Notes under the pieces: model-generated
The model's input: the letters and a program-made list of their open reading frames with translations, nothing else
Databases searched by the model: none
Told to the model about the DNA's origin: nothing
In this document: one piece after another, positions 1-11,899 of the stretch
How positions within the stretch are numbered: the stretch's first letter is position 1
Layout: each line of letters opens with the position of its first letter
Assembly (NCBI GenBank): GCA_022818135.1
Contig: JAFMSR010000017.1
Span: 10,642,486 to 10,706,485 of the forward strand
Direction of reading: 5' to 3'
DNA: 64,000 nucleotides
Source of the DNA: Saxidomus purpurata
Lineage: Eukaryota; Mollusca; Bivalvia; Venerida; Veneridae
Program-made: the position numbers and the translations under genes

Positions 1-346
1 AGAGGAAATAATAGCTTTAACCCAATACACCAAACTCTTCCCGCTACCAGTATGAAAAATAACTTTCCAAAATGATTTTCTTATTTGACTGGGAGAGTCA
101 ATTTAAGAAAAGAACAACTGCAGCAGGAGTTGCTTCCTTACACCAGCCGAAATCTCTACCAACATCAAAATCGACACAATAACACATTTTATCAGTCCGA
201 TTTTTTATATCTAAAGCAACTAACTCAAATCTATGCGGCATACTATTAATTTATCACATTTAAATGCACAGCAACCAAAATTGCTTTTATAAAACTGTCA
301 CCAAAAATACGCTATGTGCAGTAAGATGCGCATAATGTCACTTTAA
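1..346 (+). mobile_element. TTAA-flanked MITE, family T1 (left end off window)
   Basis: This matches the repeats at 39825..40251 (same orientation) and at 33125..33563 and about 8290..8622 (opposite orientation). The right end reads CATAATGTCACTTTAA, the inverse of the left terminus TTAAAGTGACATTATG seen in the complete copy. Its left end lies before base 1. No coding capacity is visible. The TTAA at the edge suggests mobilisation by a piggyBac-like transposase, which is an inference from the flank only. Confidence 0.75.
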
Positions 347-937
347 TAGGCAGTTAATTTTACAAGACTTATGTCCCTTGCTTTAACCTCAAAGTTACAC
401 TTACGGGTAATGTCTGAAATTGGAATATAATGAATCTTTTGGTCGCATATCCAAAACATTCCAAAAGAGTTGCAATAAAATGATCAAGGCTGCGTAAAAT
501 GAGTGCAACATGTAATCTTGGGTTATATATTAAAAGTAAGTAACTGGTAAACGCATTGCATTTAAATGAAACATATGTCCTTTTTAATTACCATCCCAAC
601 TTTTTATACGTAACATTACTGGAATTTTGAATGAACTTCTCTTCATGAAAATCACGTTTAGAGAAAAACATCACTTTACTGCATATTTCATTTAGTTATA
701 TCTTGTTGTTCCTAAGGCAGTTGGCGTTTACAGAGGACATTACAGGGGTGCGTAATCCTGCAAGAACTTTTAAGTAAATATGACATCGAGGGCATATAAA
801 CAGGAACTGTCCACTTCAAGCGGGCCGCAAAGGTCCGCAATATTTAATACGAGTATGGAAAATGTTAAATGTAAGTAAGGTAGTGAATTATAGTGATTGC
901 TTTTGTTGAGTTAAAAATATATTAAGTTTCTGTTATA
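347..937. other. Non-coding AT-rich stretch
   Basis: No open frame with protein-like composition and no splice-bounded exon was recognised here. Nothing else stands out. Confidence 0.5.
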
Positions 938-1033
938 TGCAAAAACAAAAATAATATCAAACAGGGAATGCCACGTACCAAAAACGCAGCCTCCCCAAAA
1001 CGAGCCCCACAGCACCCAGAAGTGCACACCACC

Positions 1034-1077
<44 letters not shown>

Positions 1078-1290
1078 CACACGACATACACACACACACA
1101 ATCATGTACACACACACACATACACTACCAACACACACTAGCATAAAAAGCAAACACACGAGGACAAAACGAACAATTAAAAGGAACACAGTGGGGCACC
1201 GCCTTGGAACGGTCAGTGGCAAAAACACCACTGGGGAGCTTAAACCGGTTTATGGTGCGCACCCAACCTCACTCTTACCCCCACCATGTT
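938..1290 (+). repeat. Dispersed repeat with internal (CA)n microsatellite, copy I
   Basis: It starts near 'aaaaacaaaaataatatc', runs through a long CA tract (about 1034-1120) and ends in a block containing 'gccttggaacggtc' and 'ccggtttatggtgcgcac'. The same order recurs at 25608..25955, and a partial inverted copy lies at about 23205..23378. The fixed flanks on both sides of the microsatellite show that this is one repeat family carrying the CA tract, not an isolated simple repeat. Open frames here are translations of the CA/GT tract and are not genes. Confidence 0.7.
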
Positions 1291-3172
1291 CCAAAGTCAC
1301 AGGACAGTGTAAATAAAAGTAATCCCTGCTAGGTGAATCTCTAACACACGCAATGGAAACAAAAGGCATGGTATGTAAGTCAGTTTTGCTCAAATAAAAA
1401 CACTGAAGCTGTCTCTCGGAAGGCAAAATTAAATTTAGAAATTGATTAGCACTTGGCAATGGCTTATTTAAGACACTATTCTTGGGTCCGCTGTGATAAT
1501 TTTTTTATCATAGTTTTCTTTTCCTTTATTTTGTCGTTTTACTTATCACCCGTTCTCTAAATTACACGTACTACTGTTTTGGCTTTTCTGGAAAGTTACC
1601 TAGTTCTCAAGGAAATTAAGTGTTACTTAGAGATATATCTATTTTTACCTAAGATACTTCTTCCTTAATGTATATTTACCATCCGTCATTTCATATCCCT
1701 AATCAATAAAGTCTAACAATTCACTAAGATTTGCACTTTATTTTTTGTGGTTTAAAAACCTATGTCTTGGCCAAGCTCCCGGCTTTTAAGTTTATCTGTC
1801 TACATTTCTTCATGATTTAATTAAAGTGTTTTATTGCTTTTTGTTTTTATATATAACGTGGAACATAAATTCCTCTCAGCCACAGTGATTCCAGATCTTA
1901 AACAGTTCTACTCTTGATCATTATGTCGGTTTTCTGAACAGAACTTTTCAAATTTCAAAATTACAACATGATGAAAACACGCTATATCTCATCAACAGTG
2001 CTTGCAGAGCAGACATAATTCCACATTGCCTCTCTGAGTTGTAAGACCTTGTTTCGATAATATGAATAAGCATAAATTAAATCTTATTATCGGTCGGAGT
2101 TTGTTTCCTTGTTTGTGTAACGTATCCGTTTTTAATTAATATCCATGCTGTACTTACTTCTCTATAACTCGTGGTCCAATCCATTTGTCAAATGTATTTA
2201 ATATGTTTCTATCCAAATGCTATAATTGTATTTGTACATAGAACAATAAAATAGTATTAAACTAAACTTACTTCTGAATGGTAGGCATTACTTCTCTACG
2301 CTTTGTGCATGATGTTCATGCAATAATTGTCTATTACTTAGGCTGATATCATAATTTGTTTAACCGAATAATTATTTCAGGGATAAACAAGCGTGTGTTG
2401 ATTTTTTATGTTGAGTTTGATAATCAATAAAGTTAAAAGTGAAAGAATTGACAATAAAAGGTTTTTTCTCTTCATATTTGTTATTGTTATGGCAACATTA
2501 ATTAATTTGAAATTAGCTTGCAAAAATATATCACATGGGTAAATAATTTTTGTTTGCTTTATCCTGAACGATTGGTGCAACGTTTTATAACACGACTGTG
2601 CTATGGCCGATGAAAAAAAACACCTTAGATAATGATGTTTCCAAATCTGCTATAGATTATTTAAATATTGTTTAGAAACTGGTTGAAACATAAAAATGAT
2701 TCGCGAACACAACCTACAATAGTTACAATAAGATAATAAATGGCACACTTTTTATTGATGGAAGCATTAAATGCTGTTAATCGAACGTTAAATTCTGATC
2801 TCTTGAGGTTATATCACTTACAATTATTTAATGCTCATAATAAATTAAGTTTAGAATGGTTTGAAAATATATCATTATCTCATACCACTGTTCAAATACG
2901 ATAGCGCCTATATCACGGATAAAAATTATACGACCTTTCAATGCTATAGAGAATTAGAACGCAGTTTTATTCCGTTCGTGACCAGTAAACAAGTGAACGT
3001 TATTTTGTCTTCCCTAAGGTATGTGAATCATCTGAAAATGTTGTTTTAACTGCGACAGCTTAAATGAATTAACAATAGCTAATGGTTATAAAGAGGCGTG
3101 AATGCTCACTGAGAAGATTTAACGATTACATTTATTGCCATGCTATACTTTTGAATACAGTCGAATGCCAGC
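1291..3172. other. Non-coding stretch with retroelement-tail fragments
   Basis: No gene was recognised. Around 2240-2275 an 'aataaaatagtattaaactaaac' type string resembles one at about 15750-15775, and both look like LINE/SINE 3' tails. Bases 1440-1520 (…'ccgctgtgataat'…) resemble 57170-57245, so this is another dispersed repeat end. Confidence 0.4.
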
Positions 3173-3262
3173 TTAAAGCTGCTCGCTCTCAGATTTTGTT
3201 CTTCAAACGGTATGAAAATAACATATTTTAGAACACATAGTCATCCAAAGATGAAACTGTTT
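3173..3262 (+). mobile_element. Truncated MITE, family T3
   Basis: It starts TTAAAGCTGCTCGCTCTCAG, identical to the left end of the complete copy at 7120..7456, and continues through the matching 'ttcttcaaac' and 'catattttagaaca' segments before similarity stops. Only the left terminus is left. Confidence 0.65.
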
Positions 3263-3959
3263 CAAGACTTGAATCATTTGTTGCAAGCTGTGCCGTAAAG
3301 TAGCACCTCTCCTATTTACATACTCTTATTTAATATCAACATTGTACACATTTATCTATCCGAGCGCTCTGAGCAATCTAACACTTATCTACAGTTGGGA
3401 ACTTAGTTTAAACAAAGTACGAACTATGGTCCTTTGACATCAGCAACTGGTAAAAGAATTTTCTAGACTCCCTCGGTTTACAATGTAGCCGAGTAAATCT
3501 AGCGTTATTCGGACATGACTATCTCTGGAGGCGCGTACAACGGGACGGACAACCTACACCAGGACCCTGAGCGAAAAATTGCCCGCCTGCTTTCGGTAAA
3601 ACGGTAAATTCTGTAGTCTTTGATTAATTTTATAAGTTGTTTTCACGCAGAATTTCGAAATTTAAATGACTTTGTCAAAATAAGTTCGTTCTTTCGAAGT
3701 AATTAATCGGTTAAAATGTACTAAGATTGAGGTTTCTTGCATACCAGATCAGGATGTCTACAGTTTTTACCAGTGCTGGAAAATCTCATCTTACACCCCG
3801 GGTGTAAGACGACTTAATGACGTCAGAACGAACTACTTTTATGAATGAATGTGTAAGTTCATACATTATTACAAGAAAATAGCGCGTAAATATAAGTCAT
3901 TAACCTTATTTTATTTCTGCTACTTTTAGTAGAAAATAGTATGCAAGAACAAGTATCTA
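3263..3959. other. Non-coding stretch
   Basis: No supported gene or repeat family was recognised in this interval. Confidence 0.4.
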
Positions 3960-4060
3960 TCACTGGCTGCACGTGCAGATGGGAATATCGGCAGAGACTC
4001 GTTACGGCCAAAACAGTAACTCTAGAGCCATATAATCCCATCTGCACGTGCAACCAGTGA
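3960..4060. repeat. Inverted repeat with 29-nt arms around palindromic CACGTG
   Basis: Bases 3960-3988 and 4032-4060 are reverse complements apart from about two positions, separated by 43 nt. Each arm contains the 10-bp palindrome TGCACGTGCA. It lies about 1.4 kb upstream of the GPCR gene. It may be a small foldback element or two E-box type sites; the sequence does not decide. Confidence 0.7.
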
Positions 4061-5366
4061 AATGGTCTTGCAGTGTTGCCTTGCTGTGTACAACATGTAA
4101 AAAGGATTTTAGCCCGAAACTTGGAAGCTAAATATATTTTAATATTTTAAAACATTTTATTTTTAACATGACTCAACAGAAAATAAAAACAAAATTTTAT
4201 TTTGAGATATTAAATGCGTGTATCAATATTCTAATAGGTCATCATAACATATCGGGTTAAAGGGTAAAGTGCTCATTTGGGAACCCTAACCCTTAAGTCA
4301 TGACATAATTATATTGTGCCTTAAATTGACCGGCATATAAAGAGTAGCGAGAAACATACACCTGTAACTTTGAGCAATTACACATAACATTAAATAAATA
4401 AGAGTTGTCATTAAGATAGCTACCATATACGATCGAAGGATATTATTTTAAGTAGTGCGGGGCCCTTGCTGCCCCTTACACAAACCGGCAAAAAATAATA
4501 AAAACATTAAAAAACTGCTAGGCGGATGTCACCTTCTGCTTTTTCAACGACGACCAAGGCATGGCAATTTTGCATCCAAGTTTCAAAGGGTCATAAACAT
4601 ACTTAAAGCAGAATTAAATAAATATTTCTACAAAGAGAGTTTGAAATTGCATTGCCAATTTGGTAATACGTTGGGAAATTTTCCCTTGGCAAAAGCTGTC
4701 ATAGCAATTTCGCATTCACTTTTGCATGTTTTGTCACAAGGACCATAGCTCATGTGTTTGTCACACAATTCAACTGAAAATCAAAGGACTTTAACTCTAT
4801 ATAGCAATAACTATTTCCACAAAGTTTAATTGAAATTGCCTCGACGACGTGATGAATATGGCTCCAGACAGATATTGCAAACGGACGGATGGACCGATAA
4901 CCATATCCATAACATAATACGCCCATTCGGGCGTAGAGCAAAGTAAATGCAAATGTAGCACCGTTTAGTAGTATAATAGATCTACACTGATTAAGGTATA
5001 GAATGTTGCAAATGTCGAGACTTTTTAACGTCATACAAGATCCTTAATTGTCAGTTTTTGACAATATTGTCTCCTTAGAAACTGCCGTATGCAATAATTT
5101 TATTGTAACACATTGACGCTCTAGCATGCGCAATATGCAGAGGATCGTTTTCCTTCCTTCGTTTTAGTCAAACAGAAGTCTGAAAAAGTATTGTACACAT
5201 TCATTTATTTTGTTATGTGATAAATCTCAAAGGATGTTATTTGAACTTTTATTACCCTTTACGTTGTGCAAATAAACGGCTTCATTCCAATACACAAGTT
5301 ACTGAGCTGATCAGTCTTTTATGATTTAGTCAGATTTCAAATAGTCACGTGGCGGTAAGTGCTCTG
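4061..5366. other. Non-coding upstream region of the GPCR gene
   Basis: Several 60-97 codon open frames exist, but none has recognisable protein character, conserved motifs or splice sites. No repeat family was recognised. Confidence 0.4.
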
Positions 5367-5374
5367 TATAAATA
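5367..5374 (+). promoter_or_regulatory. Candidate TATA box of the GPCR gene
   Basis: A consensus TATAAATA lies 101 bp before the GPCR start codon, with a CACGTG motif about 20 bp further upstream. With initiation about 30 bp downstream this would give a short 5' UTR of roughly 75 nt. It is motif-based only. Confidence 0.35.
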
Positions 5375-5474
5375 CATCGTAGATTCATTACTTCTCATTT
5401 AACAATCGGACTTATTCCTGCGATATTTATTGACCTTATATATTTGGACTGCCTTTGTTTATTGAAGAATTACT

Positions 5475-6629
5475 ATGGATTTACAGAATACGACCTATTT
5501 CGACAAAGGTGCACGAACTGGAGACTTAAGGGATTTCGAAAATGCATCTTTGTTTTCTTCTGCAGCTATGGCAATAGAATTGACAACTCTGATCACAACA
5601 TTAAATGACACGAATCGGTCAAGCACCGAAGTGGCAAAAACGGAGGACCTCGAAGCCTTACTGCCAATCACCCTGGTCAACTTGCGCAATGTCTGCGTCT
5701 ACTATGTATCATTCATAATATGGCTTCTATCGTTTCCAGCAAATGTATTCATCATATACATTCTGATGCAGAAGAAAAATAGAAGCTTTTCCACTTCAAT
5801 CTATTTTACATCTTTAGCAACAGCAGATTTGATAGTAAATTTTCGAACTTTACTTTTTTGGCTGGACAGGTCAAAGCTGGTTACGCATGTGTCATCATTT
5901 GACTGTAAGCTGGCAAAAGGACTTCCCCTTGTAGGCATGATTGCTTCTTCGTGGACCCTGGTATTTATTTCGATAGAGAGAATGCTAGGCGTTTGTCTGA
6001 TGCATAAGGTAAAACATTTATGTAGGGCAAGTGTTGCCAAAATTTGTGTTACCGGCGTCTGGATTTTAGCAATAACTATTGGTTCCGTTCAAGCTTGGTT
6101 TCACGAATTTAGTGGATCCAGATGTCGAATAAAGAGGAAACATCTTGAATTTTTCATTGATAACGTTATTTACATCTATTTTACTCTGGACATCGTAGTT
6201 CCTTTCTTCGTTATTTTATTCAACTCCATAATGATAGTTTCACGCCTAGCTATTATCAAGGCAAGTTCAAGCACTTCTTCAAAGGCTTTTGGAACGTCTG
6301 TCACAGTTCTTGTATTGGTCGTCAACTTGATATTCTTCATCACACAGTTTCCGTATGGAGTTATATTTGTCGTTCGACGAAAAAACGTACAGTATGCGCC
6401 AAAACTACGCATGGAGTTCCTGAATTACCTAGAAAATATTTTTCTGGTGTTGAAATATGTAAACAATGGTATAAACTTCTATCTTTATTTCCTGGCAGCA
6501 TCTAGATTTAGGCAAGAGGCAAAGGAAGTCATGTTACCATGTGCAAGATGTGTAAGTAGTATCTGGAAACGCCGTGAACAAGAAAGTGGCAATTTGGGGA
6601 GCGTTTCAACGCAACTTCAATCTATCTAG
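5475..6629 (+). CDS. Intronless class A (rhodopsin-like) G-protein-coupled receptor
   Basis: A 384-residue single-exon seven-transmembrane receptor. The extracellular N-terminus (about 1-72) has four N-glycosylation sequons (N5, N23, N44, N47). TM1 is about 75-97. TM2 holds the LATADL motif (114-119), the class A signature of that helix. C144 and C217 are placed to form the usual TM3-loop 2 disulphide. TM3 ends in SIERM (166-170), so the canonical DRY is Glu-Arg-Met. TM6 (about 275-299) lacks the CWxP motif. TM7 carries NGINFYLYFL (331-340) in place of NPxxY, followed by the helix-8 stretch ASRFRQE. The tail has Cys residues suited to palmitoylation. The INFYLY ending is a pattern I associate with lineage-expanded peptide or orphan receptors of molluscs and annelids; the ligand cannot be read from sequence. 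A TATA-like motif sits 101 bp upstream. The start was chosen as the first Met of the frame. Confidence 0.9.
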   Translation: MDLQNTTYFDKGARTGDLRDFENASLFSSAAMAIELTTLITTLNDTNRSSTEVAKTEDLEALLPITLVNLRNVCVYYVSFIIWLLSFPANVFIIYILMQKKNRSFSTSIYFTSLATADLIVNFRTLLFWLDRSKLVTHVSSFDCKLAKGLPLVGMIASSWTLVFISIERMLGVCLMHKVKHLCRASVAKICVTGVWILAITIGSVQAWFHEFSGSRCRIKRKHLEFFIDNVIYIYFTLDIVVPFFVILFNSIMIVSRLAIIKASSSTSSKAFGTSVTVLVLVVNLIFFITQFPYGVIFVVRRKNVQYAPKLRMEFLNYLENIFLVLKYVNNGINFYLYFLAASRFRQEAKEVMLPCARCVSSIWKRREQESGNLGSVSTQLQSI

Positions 6630-6689
6630 TACCTGGAATCAAGGAACCCAAAAAATTGTATTTCCATTGTGCTGTATAATTGTACATAT

Positions 6690-6988
6690 CAAGTTGGAAG
6701 TATTATGACTTCACCTAAAAGTGTCAGCACATTATCGATGATATCAGCAGTTTGAAATATACCGCACTATTCAACAATCTATGTAGAGTTGTTGTTGTTC
6801 AATTATTGGGTGGATGCGATTTATTACAGAAAGCCTCCATATTGATAAATTGTGTTACATGTAAAATGAGACATTTCTCGCCATAGGTTCTTCTTTGAAA
6901 TTATATTTATCTATTATTTTACGTTTATTGAACACATAATTTATGTTTCGAGACAATTATCTGCTAGATGTAAGGAGTGCCCCTTTAA
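6690..6988 (-). mobile_element. MITE, family T2
   Basis: In reverse complement it begins TTAAAGGGGCACTCCTTACA and matches the copies at 52859..53228, 56741..57040, 17814..18166 and 11900..12024. Shared landmarks are the 'gaacacataatttatgtttcgag' and 'tctatgtagagttgttgttg' blocks (each here in + orientation). The far end is eroded. It is non-coding. Confidence 0.7.
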
Positions 6989-7119
6989 TATATCAATATC
7001 TCTCAGTTATCAGAATTAAACGTCGCGGAAAGATAGGCACTGTTTAACCGGAGAAGCTGAAATACAAATGGCCACTTTCACAAAAATGGAATTTCATATA
7101 TGAAAATAGATTTTTTGGG

Positions 7120-7456
7120 TTAAAGCTGCTCGCTCTCAGATTTTGGTAAAAAAGTAAAGTTCTTCAAACTGTATGTAAATAACGTATTTTAGAACATATA
7201 GTCATATAAAAAGGCTCCAGTATAAATTCCTGTCACGTATATCTCTCAATTTCAAAAAATACGCTATCAAATTCAAAAGCGTTGCAGTATAAACATATAA
7301 TGTAGCGGTGCCGTGTAACCGACATTTTCAGTCGATTTCTGCAAATTCCTACCTAGATTTTTGCTTATATTTTGATTATAGCCTTTAGTTTTATACTTGT
7401 GAATACGTATGTCAGTTTAAAAAAAATCAACGGTAATTGAGAGCGAGCAGCTTTAA
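7120..7456 (+). mobile_element. MITE, family T3, near-complete copy
   Basis: A 337-bp element bounded by TTAA on both sides. The terminal inverted repeats read AAAGCTGCTCGCTCTCA and TGAGAGCGAGCAGCTTT. There is no reading frame of note. Relatives lie at 3173..3262 (fragment) and about 20085..20440. The TTAA flanks point to a piggyBac-like mobilising enzyme (inference). Confidence 0.8.
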
Positions 7457-7869
7457 ATTTTGTGTTAAATTTGTAAAAAGTCAGCTCGTCACGCAAATTT
7501 TTGAATTTATAGATAATTGAACATGACGCAGATGTAACCCGCAATATTGCATAAAAATGAAAAAGAAATAGCATATTTGTATGTAAAAATTATTATCTGT
7601 GTTTCCAGATTTTGAAATATTCACTTTACCTGTTCACATCAATTACCAACTTTTTGCCAATAACGAAAAAATTACTTTAGGGAATACTTCACAAAAGACA
7701 GCAGGAATGGCGTTAAGTTAATATTTTAGCATTGACTTATTAGTTTCCTATAAGTTCTTATTGTACGATATAGTCCCACAAACTCGCTACATCAGCAATA
7801 AGATTCTCGCAACACAAAAATACATCGTTAGCTTAAATGCTCTTCTCTTAGACGGAAGGCTGGATATTA
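7457..7869. other. Non-coding stretch
   Basis: No gene and no repeat membership was recognised. Confidence 0.4.
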
Positions 7870-8240
7870 AAATTGCACCTAAGTTTCGTCGTCCGTCGAG
7901 GGCCATAACGTTTGTCATTGTCAGGCATTGAAAGATTTTGAAATAACTTGGACATCAAGATTTAATAAGATGACGTGTCGCGTGCAAGACCCACGTCCCT
8001 ACCTCAAAGGTCAAGGTCGCACTTATATGCATACATTCGTGTCTGGACTGTAACTTTGTCATGCATTGATTTATTTTAAAATAACTTGGCACAAATTTTC
8101 AGCACATCAGTACGATGTGTTGTGTACATTGACAATGTCCCAACCTCAAAGTCAAGGTCACACCAAGTGTTTAACTCCAAGGTATGGTAACACTGTAAGC
8201 GTTGTAAGGCTGTCAATGACATTGAAGGCATTTTAAAATT
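7870..8240. repeat. Dispersed repeat with degenerate tandem units (bivalve type)
   Basis: Two to three degenerate units of roughly 140-160 bp share 'cattga..gattttgaaataacttgg' and 'acctcaaaggtcaaggtc', followed by 'cgcac' or 'acacc'. Repeats of this character are familiar from bivalve genomes and are one basis for the host assignment. Non-coding. Confidence 0.55.
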
Positions 8241-8289
8241 ACACAGCCCAAATTATGCTTTCATATCATATAAAAGAAAATGTTGGTTG

Positions 8290-8622
8290 CTTTTCATTTA
8301 AAGCGTTAAATTAATAGTGATATTAATGCCCATTAGTATCCCTAAGTTCAGTGCTTGATAAAAAATGGACTGGAAAATGATAGTTGATTGTTTCGTTTTT
8401 GTGTTGGTAGAGATTTTGACAGTGGAGAGCAACCTGCAAACGTTGCCTTTTCTTAAATTGACTCTCCCAGTCAAATAAAAAAATCAATATTTGGAAAGCT
8501 ATTTCAAACTGTTATCATAAGATGATTGGTGTGTTTGGGGTTAAACACAGCTATTTGCTTACTTTTTATACACAGCATTTTCAGATGGATTCTTAAGTGA
8601 AAAATGCGATAAGTCACTTTAA
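8290..8622 (-). mobile_element. MITE, family T1, diverged copy
   Basis: Reverse-orientation match to 39825..40251. Shared blocks include 'tggtagagatttt', 'aaattgactctcccagtcaaat' and 'atatttggaaagct'. The right edge reads AAGTCACTTTAA with a terminal TTAA. The left terminus is eroded. Confidence 0.7.
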
Positions 8623-9733
8623 GGAATCCTGTATATTTCATTACATTAGTGCCGGATCATAGCTTTGTCGATAATGAAAGTTTTAATAAATTGCACAAAT
8701 TATATAACACATAAGTAAACTGTCGTTAAAAGACCCTACGACCTACCTGCAAAGGTTCAAGAGTAAGAATTTAAGTCTGAAGGTTAAGGAACATACCATG
8801 TATATATCACACTTCTCTGTACAATAAGTTTATCATGGATTCGATATTTGATTTTAAAATAAGCTATGAACAAATACGAGTTTACATCTAATAAATTATC
8901 GTTTAACCGTAAGTGTAACTGATTCGTCACTGATGCGCAGCTCTTGTTTCTTGTTTCACTATGATGTGACATTTCTAAATGAAACTCGATATGTAATAAA
9001 ATATTATGCCTTCATTCATTTACATTAAAATGCTGGTACTTTTTACAGCTGTTTAGAGTTAGCAGATAATTGTGGATATTAAAATTACCTTAGGATCACC
9101 TATTTCAGGCCACGGATGCAGGATGAGCTTTGTTTGTTTGTTATATTGTGTGTCCGTATACGTTTCAACTTTTGATAAATGACATGTAAAGCCAATGTTG
9201 ATAAAACTAAGCAGGAATGTACTTCATACAGCTCATCGAAAAATGTACAATTATTTCATATGCAGAGCTTTGGATGGTGCCATATGAGCACTTTAAATGA
9301 ATCAGGTAAACTTTAACATATCTAATTCTCTGATAACGATAATGGGCTAGAGCTAAATTATATAGACATGTAGAATTCTTTAAAATCCCTAGACCTGACC
9401 GCAGGTGTAACTAGAGATAGGAATAAGTCGGGGTCTAACAAAATACACATGGTTTCAATTTATCTTACTTTTGTTTATCTGGACTCGATATTTATTTTTA
9501 TTTTACGCTTATGAACAACACGAGTTTCATTAATAAATCGTATCCTCTGAAACGTAATGAAGCCTGTGTTCGAAGTGACGCTTCACGTTATTTGTGTCTT
9601 GTCAATATGCAATATTGTAACCGACTAATAGTTAACTACCCTGCCTTGCTACCCTTCTCGTTCAAGAAAGCCTGTTTAGTGTACCCAGATAAAGTCACCT
9701 CTGCAGAGATGTGAACCAGGTTCAGCCTTTTTT
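8623..9733. other. Non-coding stretch with repeat fragment
   Basis: Bases about 9106-9270 ('ggatgagctttgtttg'… 'caatgttgataaaactaagcaggaatg') resemble the opening part of the Helitron-like repeat at 9734..10668, so this is a fragment of the same family. Nothing coding was recognised. Confidence 0.4.
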
Positions 9734-10668
9734 GCTCACCTGGCTACGTCAGGGTGAGCTTTTCTGATTGATGATTGTCCGTCGTCCGTCAACATTTTGA
9801 TTCAAATGACAACTAGGCCAATAGTTGATAAAACTATCAGGAATGTTCCTTGCATGCTCTAAAAATTGTTCAAAGAATTCTATTCCATGCAGAACTCTGG
9901 TTGCTATGGCAACAAATAGGAAACTTTTTTTTAAAAATTTTTTTCTCTGAAACCACAAGGCCTAGAGCTTAGATATTTGGTATGTAGCATTGGCTAGAAG
10001 ACCTCTACCAATATTGTTCAAATTATGCCCCTTGGTTCAAAATTGACCTTGCATTGGGGTTCACTTAGTTTTACATAGGCTTATATAGGAAAAACGTTAA
10101 AAGTTTTCTTCTCTGAAACCACAAGGCTTACAGCTTAGATATTTGGCATGTAGCATTGGCTAGAAGACCTCTAACGCGATTGTTCAAATTATGTCCCCCG
10201 GATCAAAATTGACCCCACACGGGGGTTACTTAGTTTCACATAGGCTTTTATAGAAAAACCTTTAAAAATCTTCTTTTCTGAAACCACAAGGCCTAGAGCT
10301 TAGATATTTGGCATGTAGCATTCATGGACCACCAAGATGTTCAAAAGACCACCGGAATCAAAATTGACCCCGCACAGGGGGTCATTTAGTTTCACATAAG
10401 TTTATATAGGAAAAACTTAAAAATCTTCTTCTCTGAAACCACAAGGCCTAGAGCTTAGATATTTGGCATGTAGCATTGTCTAGTAAACATCCTTAAAGTT
10501 TGTTCACATTATGCCCCTGGGTCGAAGCCTGCTGGGTGGGGTCACTTGTTTTACAAAGACATATATAGGAAAACTTATTTGGTATATAACATTATCTAGT
10601 GATCTTCCACCAGGCAAGTGGACTTGTACCAAGGTGAGCGATATAGGGCCATCTTGGCCCTCTTGTTA
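9734..10668 (+). mobile_element. Helitron-like non-autonomous element with 165-bp tandem array
   Basis: The element opens with 'caccTGGCTACGTCAGGGTGAGCTTTT' type sequence and a GTCCGTCGTCCGTC run. It then holds four tandem units starting near 9945, 10111, 10275 and 10431 ('ctctgaaaccacaaggc'), spaced about 166, 164 and 156 bp. It ends with GGTGAGCGATATA and a hairpin with stem GGGCCA (10646-10651), loop TCT and stem TGGCCC (10655-10660), followed at once by TCTTGTT. A short 3' hairpin then CTTG is the hallmark of Helitron 3' ends, although the spacing here is shorter than usual. Related ends occur at 62589..62625 and a related start at about 28955. There is no helicase or Rep coding capacity. 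The class is an inference. Confidence 0.6.
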
Positions 10669-11899
10669 TTTTATCTTACAGGTAAAGCTTGAGCACTGGG
10701 TCGTACTTGATTCAGTTGGCTGGTGCACACTTTATACGCTGAGCAATCCAATCAAGTAAACGAGATAATCTACTTGCGAACACCGAATACTTCACCTTTG
10801 GGGATGGCGTGGCAAATTAGCGGACATATGCAACATGTCCCAATGTGAGGAATGCAAAAGTGTTTTTTTTCCGTGGCAGTGTTTACCAGACATTCATGCG
10901 AAGTGCATCAAGGTAGATTAAATGTATATCGACAGTTTATTACCATTGTGCATACAATCGTATAAACAGATGAAGTATGACAGTCAGCCATAGCTAAATG
11001 AATTTTCTCTGACTCCAAGTGCTAAAAGGCTTGGATCGGTTGAACGTATAAATAAACGGAGTAGCTTAGAAATCAGGAAAATCAACGAAACCGCAAACTC
11101 AGCCCAATAAGAAACGCACTAACTCTTTATCGTAACGAAAGAGAACAAATGCAACATCCCAAATACAAATATCTCAATTACAATAAACGTTATTGGCTTG
11201 AAACTTAAAAGTACTATCTTATTATCAACTTCTACACCCGGATTAAACAATCCACATAATTATTTATTTCATTTTGGCATAATTAAGTATCTTAAGTTAT
11301 GTTTTTATATAATTTTGGTATGTTGGAAGAGCTACATTTGTAAGTCTTCATATTTAGAACCTGCCATATTAACAACTTAACATATTTACTCAATGAATTC
11401 ACTTAATAGATACATGTATTGTGCTCATTGTCCTTATACATGAGTATAACTGCCAGCACCTCTGGAGCCTGGTTCGATGGAAAGCACAGAAAGGGATGGA
11501 GTGAACTGAAAATGTTTTAAATGATTAAGAGACAAATAAACAAATCAAGTCAAGCTGAAAAGTCGTTGCATGAAAATTTCTATTTATAGAAAAAGTTATT
11601 ACTTTATTGAAATTGCTAGAGCGCATGAGAATCCTGTTATCCTTTAGGTCGCCGTCTCAACTTGAAAGATGTTCTCTTATTTGCAAGAATGCTTAAGATC
11701 TAGGTGTCAATTGTAGGCACTTTTTTGTAAGATGGTGTTTTTTAATGGGCTTAAACTATCCAAAAAGTGTAAATATAGTAACCGAAACAAAATAAATGTA
11801 CTCATATAAAATTAACAATAAATAGCTTTGATATTTCGCATGGGTAGTGCAAATATTACATATTATTGAATAAAAATATGTATCTCTTAAAGTAATAGT
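10669..11899. other. Non-coding stretch
   Basis: No gene-like frame or recognised repeat. The 82-codon frame that overlaps the end of the Helitron-like element is not a gene. Confidence 0.4.

Noticed and set aside
911..1459. Overlapping open frames of 69-106 codons on both strands
   Set aside because: They are translations of the CA/GT tract and the repeat around it; the same frames recur in each repeat copy.
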